A stretch of DNA of 64,000 bases. It comes from Streptomyces spororaveus. GTDB taxonomy: Bacteria > Actinomycetota > Actinomycetes > Streptomycetales > Streptomycetaceae. This document shows, one piece after another, positions 7,859 through 16,204 of this stretch. Position 1 is the stretch's first letter. Each line of letters starts with the position of its first letter. A program made the position numbers and the translations under genes. The notes under the pieces are model-generated. The model did not search any database and was not told the origin of the DNA. It was given only the letters and a program-made list of their open reading frames with translations. The stretch covers positions 3,699,001 through 3,763,000 of the forward strand of contig NZ_BNED01000005.1 in the NCBI RefSeq assembly GCF_016755875.1, written 5' to 3'.

Positions 7859-7900
7859 GCATCTGGTGCGCACCAGATGCCATGCTTCTGGTGCGCACCA
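7859..7900. promoter_or_regulatory. Tandem palindromic operators (TGGTGCGCACCA x2)
   Basis: The 12-bp palindrome TGGTGCGCACCA occurs at 7864-7875 and 7889-7900, 25 bp apart. The first copy is extended to a perfect 22-bp palindrome (7859-7880). The GT...AC layout fits operators of GntR regulators, and the only GntR protein in the element is the Nudix fusion at 5718. Its place between the divergent regulator and transfer operons suggests it represses transfer genes. Confidence 0.6.
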
Positions 7901-8500
7901 AATGGCCCGAAAGGGCTCGGCTTCGGTGTGTACGCACGACCGAGAGCCCGCTTTACAGCCCGGAGGAAAGCCCGAGGGGGCGAGTACGAAGGCAGCGTCC
8001 GTTCCTTAAGAACTCAACAGCGTGTCAAGCGATACGAGACGGGGCGTGATCCCCCTCCCCATGGCGACGGGTTGTCGCCGGCGGCAACACCTTCTCTTGC
8101 GTGCTGGCTCTGGAGAACACCTTCGGGTGCCATCCGGTACGCGCCGCCCTGCTGGCGTCAGAGCAGCGACGATGACGCACCCGACTCCCAGGCTCGGGAC
8201 CGGAACGCCGTGGCAACGGTGCTCCGGCGAAGCCTCGCCCTCCGGCTAAGAGGCTGCTGTGTTCCACCGACATCTATGGGCGCTCGCCGTACTGGACCGG
8301 TACGGCTGGCCGCGCCCTCCGCGTCACCGCTCAACCGCCGTGCGACGCAGCTGTGGGCTCACGGCCCGCAGTCGCTCGCCGGGCAACACCTTCCGAGTCG
8401 CCTGGCCGTCTCGGTCGGCTGCCTCCTCCACCCGTCCGGTCCCCGGGCCGTACGGGCGGGGTTGCAGGGAGCCGAGTGCTTCCGCTCCCCCCAACTCAGT
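7901..8500 (+). other. 600-bp non-coding leader before the transfer operon
   Basis: No convincing gene on either strand: frames here lack ribosome sites and have atypical composition. It probably holds the transfer-operon promoter and a long 5' leader ending in the hairpin at 8501-8532. Confidence 0.4.
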
Positions 8501-8532
8501 GCAGCCCCCGACGTGTCCGCGCCGGGGGCTGC
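8501..8532 (+). terminator. Hairpin in the transfer-operon leader (terminator or attenuator)
   Basis: A perfect 10-bp stem, GCAGCCCCCG with CGGGGGCTGC, with a 12-nt loop, 38 bases before the first gene. It could terminate upstream transcription or attenuate the operon. Confidence 0.55.
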
Positions 8533-8569
8533 TGTTGGGTCCCGTTCCTCTCTCGAAGGAGCAAGACCC

Positions 8570-8842
8570 GTGAAGTCCATCGCTGCACTTCAGAACCTCG
8601 TTACCCCGTGGTCCGACGGCTTGGAGCCGTCGGCTGCGGAGCTGGACGCGACCGAGCGCGAGATGCCCCTCATCGAGGCGAGGGTCGAGCTCCTCGACGC
8701 GCAGATCGCCGTGCTGGACCGGACGCCGTCCGTGCTGGACGAGCGGCGGATCCGCCGGGCCCGCAACCGAGTCCTCGCCGCCCGGCGGGACCTGACCAAC
8801 CAGGCCGCGGCCGAAGTGGGCATGGCGGGCGGTGCCGCATGA
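8570..8842 (+). CDS. DUF6284 family protein
   Basis: A 90-aa protein: MKSIAALQNLVTPW, then EPSAAELDATEREMPLIEAR, ELLDAQIAVLDRTPSVLDER, RIRRARNRVLAARRDLTNQ. Mostly helical and coiled-coil-like. This matches the DUF6284 proteins that open the transfer/spread operon of many Streptomyces AICEs; the function is not known. GAAGGAG lies nine bases before the GTG start. The next gene overlaps by 4 nt (ATGA). Confidence 0.75.
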   Translation: MKSIAALQNLVTPWSDGLEPSAAELDATEREMPLIEARVELLDAQIAVLDRTPSVLDERRIRRARNRVLAARRDLTNQAAAEVGMAGGAA

Positions 8843-9180
8843 ACACTCCGATGCCCCTCTCGTCCATGGCCGCGCCGTTGATGGCGCTGCGGATCTTCGA
8901 TGACGAGTACCGGCACCTGCCGGCGCCGTGCGTGACGATCTCCACGGTCTACCCCGACCTGCTGGAGCTGTCGTTCCACGACGATGCCGACGGGTTCGAG
9001 ACCTGGTGCCAGGCACTCGGGATCCGCCCCCGAGCGGTGCAGCACAGCGTTCACAGCGACGGCCGCACCAGCGTCATGAAGGCAGTGACCAACTACTCCG
9101 GCGGCCCCGTGAAGCTGATCTGCTTCACCACGATCCCCGCCCCGGAGGGGACGCGTTCACGGGCGGAGGTCGGCCCGTGA
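8839..9180 (+). CDS. AICE operon hypothetical protein
   Basis: A 113-aa soluble protein with an alpha/beta pattern (LMALRIFDDEYRHLPAPCVT, YPDLLELSFHDDADGFETWC, VKLICFTTIPAPEG). I do not recognise a named domain. It is linked by 4-nt overlaps on both sides (ATGA at 8839 and GTGA at 9177), so it is an integral member of the transfer operon. A regulatory or spread role is inference from position. Confidence 0.7.
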   Translation: MNTPMPLSSMAAPLMALRIFDDEYRHLPAPCVTISTVYPDLLELSFHDDADGFETWCQALGIRPRAVQHSVHSDGRTSVMKAVTNYSGGPVKLICFTTIPAPEGTRSRAEVGP

Positions 9181-10178
9181 ACCGTGTTCAGATCCGTTCA
9201 TCCGAGCGGGCCCTGTCGGTCGGGACATGGCTGATCGTCGGCGGAGCGATGCTCTACTCCGTCCTCACCGTCACGCCGCTCATGGCCGCGCACACGCCGG
9301 CCGAGTGGCGGTGGACCGCCCCGATCCTGCCCCTAGTGGTCGACGCCGCGGTGGTCATCGTGGTACGCCTCGACTCCGTCCTCGCCCGCCTCGGCGGGCA
9401 CGGCGGTGCCTGGCCGGTAGCCCTGCGGTGGATGACCGGCACCATGACCCTCGCCCTGAACATCGGCGTATCCGCGCTGGCAGGGGACCTGGTCGGGGTC
9501 GCCGTGCACTCCGTCGCACCCCTCCTCCTCATCGTCACGGCAGAAGCTGGGCTCGCATACCGGCGGGCCCTGACCGCTGCCGTCCTGGCCATGGAGGCCC
9601 GCAAGCGCGCCGAGCAGGACGCCCGGGAGCGGGCGGCGGCGGAGCGAGAGGAGAACCGGCTCCGGGCCGCTCGTGAACAGCGCGAGCATGAGGCAGCCAT
9701 CGCCCGTGAAGAGCGTGAACACGAGGAGCGTCTGGCCCGCGAGGAAGCCGACCGGCAGGACCGGATCCGGCGAGAGGAAGCCGAGCGGACCGCAGCGGCG
9801 GAGTGGGCGGAGCTGGAGGCCCGTGAACGCCGTGAACGTGAGCGTGAACAGGCCGAGGCCGAGCGTGAACGCCTTGAACGCCAGGCCGCCCAGCAGTGCG
9901 AACTGCAGGCGCAGGAACAGGCGGAGCGTGAGCGCCGTGAACGGGTCCGTGAACAGGAGCGGATGGAGCGTGAACGCGCCGCCCTCCTCGCCGCCGGGCC
10001 GCCGCCGGTGAAGCTGCCGGAGGAGCAGGCCCGCGCCACCGTGGCCGCCGCGTTCGCGGCCGGGGTGCCGGTGCGGGTCGCTGCGGAGCTGTCCGGCTGG
10101 TCGGTCGGTTGGGCCTCCGCCCGCTACCAGGAACACCGCGACGGCAACGCCGCCGCCGCTCCGGCCCTCGGCCGATGA
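9177..10178 (+). CDS. DUF2637 membrane protein with long coiled coil (spread-type)
   Basis: A 333-aa protein. Four predicted TM segments in residues about 15-140 (WLIVGGAMLYSVLTVTPLM, ILPLVVDAAVVIVVRL, MTLALNIGVSALAGDLV, LLLIVTAEAGLAYR) form a DUF2637 domain. They are followed by about 130 residues of Arg/Glu/Ala coiled coil, then a helix-turn-helix-like tail (EEQARATVAAAFAAGVPVRV...SGWSVGWASARY). Such proteins are common in Streptomyces conjugative elements and are thought to act in intramycelial spread. The coiled-coil DNA repeats CGTGAAC nine times. The GTG start overlaps the upstream stop. Confidence 0.82.
   Translation: MNRVQIRSSERALSVGTWLIVGGAMLYSVLTVTPLMAAHTPAEWRWTAPILPLVVDAAVVIVVRLDSVLARLGGHGGAWPVALRWMTGTMTLALNIGVSALAGDLVGVAVHSVAPLLLIVTAEAGLAYRRALTAAVLAMEARKRAEQDARERAAAEREENRLRAAREQREHEAAIAREEREHEERLAREEADRQDRIRREEAERTAAAEWAELEARERREREREQAEAERERLERQAAQQCELQAQEQAERERRERVREQERMERERAALLAAGPPPVKLPEEQARATVAAAFAAGVPVRVAAELSGWSVGWASARYQEHRDGNAAAAPALGR
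9672..9975 (+). repeat. Nine CGTGAAC repeats inside the DUF2637 gene
   Basis: CGTGAAC recurs at 9672, 9714, 9822, 9831, 9843, 9864, 9936, 9948 and 9969. Each encodes Arg-Glu in the coiled coil using the codons CGT-GAA, although other Arg-Glu pairs nearby use CGC-GAG or CGG-GAG. The repeat may be protein-driven, or it may be a DNA signal. Confidence 0.5.
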
Positions 10179-10531
10179 ACACCCTGCCCGTCTACCGGTG
10201 GCGCCTCGCACCTGAGGGGTTGGCCACCCGCCGTCAGCTCCGCGCCGCCGGGCTCCGGCCCGGCGGCCAGGACGTCGTCGCCCAGCTGGAGCGGCCCCGC
10301 CGCCGGCGGGGCCCGCTGGTCGCCTACCTCTACCGGGTCGACCTCGCAAAGCCGGTCCGGCCGATGACCCCCAACCGGTGGGCTGCCCTGGCAAAGGCGG
10401 ACGCCGCCCGCCGCCGCTGCCCCGTCTGCCGCGACCACCTCCCGTACGTGATCCCGACCTCGCTCGGCATGTGCGTGGCCTGCCACGACTTCCCTGAACA
10501 GCGCGCCGCCCGAACCCTCTCCGCTGCCTGA
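10175..10531 (+). CDS. RRQRL-motif zinc-binding protein
   Basis: A 118-aa protein. The N-terminal RLAPEGLATRRQLRAAGLRP holds the RRQ-type motif that names this AICE family. A zinc ribbon follows: CPVC at about residue 79 and CVACH about 20 residues later. Probably a small nucleic-acid-binding protein of the transfer operon; its exact role is not known. It overlaps the previous gene by 4 nt and is followed after 12 bases by the next ribosome site. Confidence 0.75.
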   Translation: MNTLPVYRWRLAPEGLATRRQLRAAGLRPGGQDVVAQLERPRRRRGPLVAYLYRVDLAKPVRPMTPNRWAALAKADAARRRCPVCRDHLPYVIPTSLGMCVACHDFPEQRAARTLSAA

Positions 10532-10543
10532 AGGAGTTCTGCT

Positions 10544-11071
10544 GTGTCTCGCCGTACCCGCACACACACCGCGAAGGGCTCCGCGCCCACCGTTCACATC
10601 CCCCGCCAGCGCGGACGACGCCAGGGGCCGCAGGTGATCGTGGTCGTTTCCGAGGAGCCGACCCTGACAGCTCGCGCCACCGCTGCGACGGGCCGCTGGG
10701 TGTGGAAGCACCGCCGCACCTGGGCTCCGACCAGCCTCGCGATCCTGCTGCTGCCCGTAACGGGCGTCGTTCACCTGATCACGCCGTGGGCCGCGCTCGC
10801 CGCGGCCCCGGCCGCCGCCGTCCCGTTGGCGGTCCTGGGGTGGAAGGCCAAGGGCCGCCCCGTCCGGACCCGCGCCGAGGCCGCATGGCTGACCACCCTG
10901 GCCGCCCTCGCCACGGCCGGACTCACCTGGTTCTCGCTGGCCCTGTGGGCCGGACCGTTCGTGCCCGTGCTGATGGGTCTGTGGTCGCTGACCACACTCG
11001 CCGCCCAGGTCATCTGGTTGATCAGCCGCCGCTCCACCCAGTCTGCCACCGCTCCTGAGGGGACCCGCTGA
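10544..11071 (+). CDS. Spread-type membrane protein
   Basis: A 175-aa protein. The basic cytosolic N-terminus (about 55 residues) is followed by hydrophobic segments (SLAILLLPVTGVVHLI, WAALAAAPAAAVPLAVLGW, LTTLAALATAGLTWFSLALW, FVPVLMGLWSLTTLAAQVIW). The size, topology and place between the RRQRL protein and TraA-like protein fit Spd-type proteins of Streptomyces elements, which help spread the element across septa. AAGGAG precedes the GTG start. The stop overlaps the next ATG by one base. Confidence 0.7.
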   Translation: MSRRTRTHTAKGSAPTVHIPRQRGRRQGPQVIVVVSEEPTLTARATAATGRWVWKHRRTWAPTSLAILLLPVTGVVHLITPWAALAAAPAAAVPLAVLGWKAKGRPVRTRAEAAWLTTLAALATAGLTWFSLALWAGPFVPVLMGLWSLTTLAAQVIWLISRRSTQSATAPEGTR

Positions 11072-11682
11072 TGTCGAACAACACCTGGATGCCCAACAAC
11101 GGCAGCACTCCCGGCCCCCGCCGTCCGCAGAACGGCACCGGCCAGCAGGCCGGCCCGCAGCAGGGTCCGTGGCAGCAGCCGGGCCCGGCCGGCGCCCCCG
11201 GCGGGCAGGGTGGTGCGTCGCGTTCGCGGACGTCGAACCGCACGCGGGAGTACCACTTCCACATCAACGACTCCGGCCCCCGCAACGGCGGGGCCGGTGG
11301 CCAGCAGAACGGCTTCCAGCAGGGCGCGGGCGGGCGGATGCACTCGCCGTTGGGTGACCCGGAGTTCTTCTCCAACGTGGACATCCGCAACTACTGCGAG
11401 GGCGGCCGCGGGCTGTTCCTGCAGATGTCGTTCGAGCTGGCCAACGCCGCCGAGATGCTCAACGCCGTCCTCAAAGAGATCCCCGACCCCGAGGGCCGCC
11501 CCTTCGGCTCCCGGGCTCGGGCCCGCAGGGTGTCTCGGCGGATGAAGAAGGCCGCCGAGGACGCCCTCGGCACCGCGAAGAACCTCGCCGCCACCTACGC
11601 CGCGTTCCAGCGGGAGTTCGACCCCCAGCTCGCCCCGCACGCCCGCCCGCGCCAGGGCCGCCGCTTCGACTTCAACGGCTAA
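11071..11682 (+). CDS. TraA-like AICE transfer protein
   Basis: A 203-aa protein. A Pro/Gln/Gly/Asn-rich disordered N-terminus (about 1-85) precedes a helical domain (DPEFFSNVDIRNYCEGG, GLFLQMSFELANAAEMLNAV, RRMKKAAEDALGTAKNLAAT). Proteins of this kind sit directly before the TraB translocase in Prim-Pol AICEs and are commonly labelled TraA. No enzymatic motif is visible; a helper role for TraB at the membrane is inference. The next gene starts 28 bases downstream. Confidence 0.7.
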   Translation: MSNNTWMPNNGSTPGPRRPQNGTGQQAGPQQGPWQQPGPAGAPGGQGGASRSRTSNRTREYHFHINDSGPRNGGAGGQQNGFQQGAGGRMHSPLGDPEFFSNVDIRNYCEGGRGLFLQMSFELANAAEMLNAVLKEIPDPEGRPFGSRARARRVSRRMKKAAEDALGTAKNLAATYAAFQREFDPQLAPHARPRQGRRFDFNG

Positions 11683-11710
11683 CGACACCTGATCGCAGGG
11701 AGGTCAGACC

Positions 11711-13777
11711 ATGCCCCGAACCATCTCACCCGAAGAGACCCGGCAGCAGTACGACGTCCACGGCGAGGGCGGCGGGATCGGCGAGTACCTGCTCCACCGC
11801 GCCAAGCCCCACCTGCCGCCGTGGCTCGCCGGAGCCGGTACGGGCCTGGCCTCCCTGCCCGCCCACTACTTCTGGTCCGGCGAGCCCGGCGTCACCGCCG
11901 GCCTCACCCTCGCCTCCGTCGCCCTGACCGGCCTCACCTGGTGGGCGGGCAAGTCGACCACCCAACAGCGCCGCCTTCACTCCGCCGTCACCGTCGCCGC
12001 CGCATCCACCTGGTTCACCGCGGCCGCGATCGCCGGACCCGGGGCGGGGCCGCTGGGGGAGCTGTACTTCATCGGCGCCCCCGCCCTCGCCCTGTCGTGG
12101 AACATCCGCCAGATCCTCCGCAAGAACGTCGAAGGCCCCGCCGCCGGCGCGGACGGCGGGTTCCTGGAGAAGGTCGGCCTGGCCAAGACCCAGGTCCTCC
12201 GCACGGAGGTCGGCCCTAACAAAGCCTCCTTCGACCTCCAACTCCCCCGCGGCGAACTCACCCCCGACGACGTGTCGAAGAACCTGACCCGCATCGCCGG
12301 CGCCCTGGACGTGCCGAAGACAGCGATCCGGATCCAGGAGAACCCGGACTCCGCGTCCAGGGTGATGCTGACCGTGGTCCCGCTGGACCTGCTGAAGAAC
12401 ACCGTCCCCTGCCCCGGCCCCAGCGCCCCCGGCGAGTCGATCAGCTTCCCCGTCGTGGTCGGGATCTACGAGGACGGAACCCCGGCGGTCATGTGGTTCC
12501 CCGGAGACCCGGACGAAGCCCGCAACGCCATGATGCTCCTGCTCATGGGCATGACCGGCTCGGGGAAGTCCGAAGGCGGCCTGACCGCGCTCGCCGAGAT
12601 CCTCACGCGCCGCGACGTGATCGTGTGGGCGTCGGACCCGGCGAAGAAGGAGCAGACCCTCGGCCCGCTCCTGCCCGCGATCGACTGGGCCGCCCTCGAC
12701 ATGCCCTCCACCAAAGCCATGATCAAAGCCCTCACCGCCGTCATCCCCGCCCGGACCGCGTGGCTGGCGAAATACGGCTACAAGCAGTGGGTCGCCGCCT
12801 GCGCCGAGACCCAGTCCGACGGCGCCCCCGGCATGCCCTACCTGGTCGCCTGGTTCGAAGAGGCCGCGAAGACGATCCGTGAGATCGACGACGACGTGTT
12901 CACCGGCCTCGCCCAGGAAGCGCGCTCCGCCGGCGTCTCCCTCGTCCTGTCGATGCAGCGGGCCTCCGGCAACCAGGTCTCCACCGACACCCGCGCCTCC
13001 CTGGGTTCCTCCTGGTGCCACGGTGTCCGCACCGAGCAGGACGCCCGGTTCGCCCTCGACGACGAGGTACTCGACGCCGGGGCGGCCCCGCACGTGTGGA
13101 AGGACAAGAAGCCCGGCTACTCCTACCTCGTCGCCAACGGGGTGCCCGACGGCCAGTGGGCCACCCCGATGCGGGACTACCTGTGCAGCGTCGACTACCT
13201 GAACTGGGTCGTCGTCACCTTCTCCGACATCCGGGCCGCGATCGACCCCGTCACCGCCGGAGCGGCCGCACGCTCCGCCGACCGGGCGTTCACCGGCCGC
13301 ACCCGCTACCCGATGCCCGGCACCACCGACCAGCCGGAGACCACCATGTCCAACGGCTACGGCCAGGACGAGGACGAAGAGCACGACTACTACCCCGAGG
13401 ACGAGTACGACCGGCGCCCTCCGAACGGGGCCGACGAGGAGGACGACTACGCGGAGGGGGAGTTCATCGACGCGGAGCAGGAACTCCCCGAAGTCGACCA
13501 GGTCGTCCAGCTCGCCGCCCGGCCGCCGGCCGACGAACCCCGTCCGAAGATCAGCACCGCCGAAGCGCGGGCCGCGATGGAGGAAGTCCTCGAAGAGTTC
13601 GAGGACGAGGGACGGGACGTGGTCGGCCCGGCGGACTTCATGGAGTACTGCGACCGCTACGGCCGAGGCCGTTCCTGGGTCTCCGGACAGGTCGCCCAGT
13701 TCGTCCTCGCGGGCCGTCTCGCTGAGACCTGCGAGGTCGGCCGCTACCGGATCGTCCCGTACCAGGCAGCGGCCTGA
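11711..13777 (+). CDS. traB: TraB/FtsK-SpoIIIE-type DNA translocase
   Basis: A 688-aa protein. Two or three N-terminal TM segments (about 35-140), an FtsK-like ATPase with Walker A GMTGSGKSEGG near residue 280 and a Walker B-like LVAWFEEAAK near 380, an acidic linker (about 545-600), and a C-terminal winged helix (DFMEYCDRYGRGRSWVSGQV). In Streptomyces, TraB alone moves double-stranded DNA between hyphae; the winged helix reads 8-bp repeats at the clt locus. AGGGAGGT precedes the ATG. The repeat array just behind the gene is the likely clt. Confidence 0.93.
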   Translation: MPRTISPEETRQQYDVHGEGGGIGEYLLHRAKPHLPPWLAGAGTGLASLPAHYFWSGEPGVTAGLTLASVALTGLTWWAGKSTTQQRRLHSAVTVAAASTWFTAAAIAGPGAGPLGELYFIGAPALALSWNIRQILRKNVEGPAAGADGGFLEKVGLAKTQVLRTEVGPNKASFDLQLPRGELTPDDVSKNLTRIAGALDVPKTAIRIQENPDSASRVMLTVVPLDLLKNTVPCPGPSAPGESISFPVVVGIYEDGTPAVMWFPGDPDEARNAMMLLLMGMTGSGKSEGGLTALAEILTRRDVIVWASDPAKKEQTLGPLLPAIDWAALDMPSTKAMIKALTAVIPARTAWLAKYGYKQWVAACAETQSDGAPGMPYLVAWFEEAAKTIREIDDDVFTGLAQEARSAGVSLVLSMQRASGNQVSTDTRASLGSSWCHGVRTEQDARFALDDEVLDAGAAPHVWKDKKPGYSYLVANGVPDGQWATPMRDYLCSVDYLNWVVVTFSDIRAAIDPVTAGAAARSADRAFTGRTRYPMPGTTDQPETTMSNGYGQDEDEEHDYYPEDEYDRRPPNGADEEDDYAEGEFIDAEQELPEVDQVVQLAARPPADEPRPKISTAEARAAMEEVLEEFEDEGRDVVGPADFMEYCDRYGRGRSWVSGQVAQFVLAGRLAETCEVGRYRIVPYQAAA

Positions 13778-13778
13778 C

Positions 13779-13904
13779 GCGTCAGACACCCCCAACAGGG
13801 AACAGCCCCAATCCACAGGTCATACGTGCGCGCGAGGGGTGTCAGACGGGTGTCTGACGCGTCAGACACCCCCACCAGACACCCGCCCTGACACCCCAGA
13901 CACC
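13779..13904 (+). repeat. Candidate clt: clustered GTCAGACACC repeats downstream of traB
   Basis: CAGACACC occurs at 13783-13790, 13863-13870, 13876-13883 and 13897-13904. A perfect 24-bp palindrome at 13848-13871 is built from GGGTGTCTGACG and its complement, and a related GTCAGAC lies at 13841. Clusters of short repeats next to traB are where the transfer locus clt is found in Streptomyces elements. Confidence 0.6.
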
Positions 13905-13966
13905 CCGCCCAGATAGGGCCCAAGCCACCCCGGCTCGGGCCCCGTCGCTCTTCCCCGGAGTCCGCC

Positions 13967-14431
13967 ATGGCCTACGAACCCGCCCACCCGACCACCCCGG
14001 CGCCGCTCCTGTACGGGGAAGCGGTCCTGTACCCGCCGGCCGTCCCCGAGCCACGGATGCTGCCCGCCGAGATAGCGCCCGGCGTCCAGTACGTCACCCT
14101 CCCCGACGGCACACGCACCCTGGCCTACACCGCCCAGCCGGAGGCACCGGTCGTGCGGCCTGTCCCCACATGGGCCAAGACAACCGCACTCCTCGCCCCG
14201 ACCGTCGGCGGAGGTATCGCGGCCGCCTCCGCCGGGCTGGCCTACGCAGCACCGGGACTGATCGCCATGGCCGAAGCCCTTTGGGCCGCCATAGCCCTCG
14301 TCGCCGCCGGAGCTGTCGTCACGATCGCCCGGCCTCGCCGCAGCGCCGCCCGGCCGACCACCCACATCACCCAGCACGTCACCGCCACCGGCCTCTTCGG
14401 CCGGGCTAGAGGCACTATCAACCACCGCTGA
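13967..14431 (+). CDS. AICE small membrane protein
   Basis: A 154-aa protein. The Pro-rich N-terminal half includes GVQYVTLPDGTRTLAYT. Two TM segments follow (LLAPTVGGGIAAASAGLAYA, LIAMAEALWAAIALVAAGAV), then a basic tail. I do not recognise a named family, though proteins like this commonly follow traB in Streptomyces AICEs. CGGAG lies before the ATG. A spread or accessory transfer role is inferred from position. It is convergent with the HNH nuclease gene. Confidence 0.65.
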   Translation: MAYEPAHPTTPAPLLYGEAVLYPPAVPEPRMLPAEIAPGVQYVTLPDGTRTLAYTAQPEAPVVRPVPTWAKTTALLAPTVGGGIAAASAGLAYAAPGLIAMAEALWAAIALVAAGAVVTIARPRRSAARPTTHITQHVTATGLFGRARGTINHR

Positions 14432-14461
14432 ACGCACTCGGTTCAGACATCGGAGTGCATC

Positions 14462-15406
14462 TCAACTGGTGCTGGAGGTCTTCCGGTGCATGTCCCAGTG
14501 GGCCGCCAGCCACATCCGGTGCTCCCGCCGCAGTCGCGTGGTGAGCGGCTGGCCATGGAGCTGCCTGTACGGGACATAACCGTGCAGAGACGGGCTGACG
14601 TCGAGAACGAACCGTCCGGGATCGACCGCGATGAGCCCGAGGTCGAACAAGCGGTGTACATCGCGGCGCAGGAGGAGACCTCCGTCGCTGTGGTGCTGAC
14701 CGCTTCCGGCGTAGCTGTAGAGGTGGGCGGCTTCGAGAGCGGCGGCGGGCGTGGGGCCTGTGAACGCGCAGTGTTCCCCGTGGGCCTCCAGGAGCGTCCG
14801 GCGGAAGGAAGCCTGCCCGATCCGGGCCCGGACCGTGACCTGCCGGTGCCCGCCCGCGAGCACTCGCTGTGCCTGCTCAGCGATGGCGATCGTCGTCGTC
14901 GCCCCGCTGGCGGTGATCGCGGCGCGCAGCTTCTCCCATCGCATCGAACGCAGGCTGTGCTGTGTCTTGGGCTTATCGCACAGGGGGCGGAGTTCGGCGC
15001 CGCTGAGTACGCCCGGCATGTCGACCCAGTACCGGCCGTGGCGTGAACGGTAGGTCGTCACCGGCTTGCTGCCGGCGACTCGGTCTTGGTCATCGAACTC
15101 GGCCTTGCACTTGAGGCACCTGTACTTGGGGCTCTTCGTCTTGCGGGGCTGGAACTCCGATGTGGAGCACGACGGGCAGAAGAAGACGTCCTTCACCGCC
15201 TGTCCCGTGTCGATGGCCTCGATCACCGAGATCCCCAGAAGTGACGTCGTGTCCCACAGCGCGATGACGTCCCCGACGGTCAGCTCCGCGTGGTGGGGCA
15301 CCGCGCTGTCCCAGCTGTAGTGCTCCGACGGGAGATCGTCGTACCCGCTGTTCCCCCCGTGCTTTCGGCCATCCCCCACAGCCAGCACAAGCCAGGCAGT
15401 CGCCAC
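14462..15406 (-). CDS. HNH endonuclease with zinc ribbon and PUA/EVE-like N-terminus
   Basis: A 314-aa protein. The N-terminal about 90 residues (LAVGDGRKHGGNSGYDD, HYSWDSAVPHH, LTVGDVIALWDTTSLLGISV) look like a PUA/EVE-like module, a class that can read modified bases. Next comes a C4 zinc ribbon (FCPSC...YRCLKC). The C-terminal HNH domain has HCAFTG, LEAAHLYSY and LLLRRDVHRLFDLGLI. GTG at 15406 is chosen because GAGGGGGAG precedes it; an in-frame ATG at 15505 would overlap the divergent methyltransferase start. It probably cleaves DNA; sensing of modified DNA is inference. Confidence 0.82.
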   Translation of the reverse strand: MATAWLVLAVGDGRKHGGNSGYDDLPSEHYSWDSAVPHHAELTVGDVIALWDTTSLLGISVIEAIDTGQAVKDVFFCPSCSTSEFQPRKTKSPKYRCLKCKAEFDDQDRVAGSKPVTTYRSRHGRYWVDMPGVLSGAELRPLCDKPKTQHSLRSMRWEKLRAAITASGATTTIAIAEQAQRVLAGGHRQVTVRARIGQASFRRTLLEAHGEHCAFTGPTPAAALEAAHLYSYAGSGQHHSDGGLLLRRDVHRLFDLGLIAVDPGRFVLDVSPSLHGYVPYRQLHGQPLTTRLRREHRMWLAAHWDMHRKTSSTS

Positions 15407-15503
15407 ACTCTCCCCCTCATCCGCGAACCCCCAGGGACAGGGCGCCAGTTCATCTGGATCCGCAGCCGCCCCGCGCTCCTCCACCCGCAAGGAGATCACA
15501 AGC

Positions 15504-16196
15504 ATGATCCACCCCAGTGCCGCCAGGCGGTACCCTCCCCGACCCCGCCTGCTGGACGCGTTCTGCTGCGCGGGCGGTATGGCCATGGGCTACCACCTCG
15601 CCGGATTCGACGTGGTCGGAGTCGACATCGAGCCCCAGCCCGAATACCCCTTCACCTTCATCCAGGGCGACGCCGTCGCGTTCATCCGCGAGCACGGTGC
15701 GGAGTTCGACCTCATCCACGCCTCCCCGCCCTGCCAGGCCTGGACCCCCTTGAACGCCTACAACCACAAGTCGTATCCCGAACTGATCGCCCCCACCCGG
15801 GAAGCCATTGACGCGGCAGGGCGGCCCTACGTCATCGAGAACGTCGAAGCCGCCCACACCGAACTGCGAAACCCCGTCAGGCTGTGCGGCCCGATGTTCG
15901 GCCTACGGATGTACCGCCACCGGCTCTTCGAGACCAGCTTCCAGCTCACCGGACCCCGGCACCCCGCGCACACGGCGATCTGCACCCGAAACGGCTACCT
16001 CCCCACACCCGAGAAGCCGTTCATGACCATCACCGGCGGCCGCCACTCCAAGGCATGGCAGCGCGCTGCGGCGCGCGCGATGGGCACCCCATGGATCACC
16101 ACCATCCGGGGCGTATGCGAAGCCATACCTCCCGCCTACGCCCACTGGATCGGCGGCCAGTACCTCAGCGCTCAGGAGGAGAAGGCCGCCGCGTGA
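15504..16196 (+). CDS. Compact C5 cytosine DNA methyltransferase, copy 1
   Basis: A 230-aa protein with the core C5-methyltransferase motifs in order: SAM-binding LLDAFCCAGGMAMGYHLAGF, catalytic HASPPCQAW (the Cys attacks cytosine C6), YVIENVEAA (ENV motif), RMYRHRLFET and IPPAYAHWIGG. It is far shorter than bacterial Dcm-type enzymes and lacks a large target-recognition domain, as in phage-type enzymes. AAGGAG lies ten bases before the ATG. Divergent from the HNH nuclease, with a 97-bp gap. It may protect the element from restriction. Confidence 0.88.
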   Translation: MIHPSAARRYPPRPRLLDAFCCAGGMAMGYHLAGFDVVGVDIEPQPEYPFTFIQGDAVAFIREHGAEFDLIHASPPCQAWTPLNAYNHKSYPELIAPTREAIDAAGRPYVIENVEAAHTELRNPVRLCGPMFGLRMYRHRLFETSFQLTGPRHPAHTAICTRNGYLPTPEKPFMTITGGRHSKAWQRAAARAMGTPWITTIRGVCEAIPPAYAHWIGGQYLSAQEEKAAA

Positions 16197-16204
16197 ATCA
16201 GCGA

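Noticed and set aside
8022..8273. Small genes in the leader of the transfer operon
   Set aside because: The candidate frames on both strands lack ribosome sites and overlap each other, with no recognisable protein features.
9333..10565. 410-aa reverse-strand open frame with LFTLTF-type repeats
   Set aside because: It is antisense to the DUF2637 coiled coil; the repeat is the complement of the CGTGAAC codons, and the real genes on the + strand have overlaps and family matches.
11726..13816. 696-aa reverse-strand open frame
   Set aside because: Antisense to traB, which has Walker motifs and a ribosome site.
15503..15505. HNH nuclease start at the ATG overlapping the methyltransferase ATG
   Set aside because: A GTG at 15406 has a much better ribosome site (GAGGGGGAG), removes an unlikely N-terminal extension and leaves room for divergent promoters.
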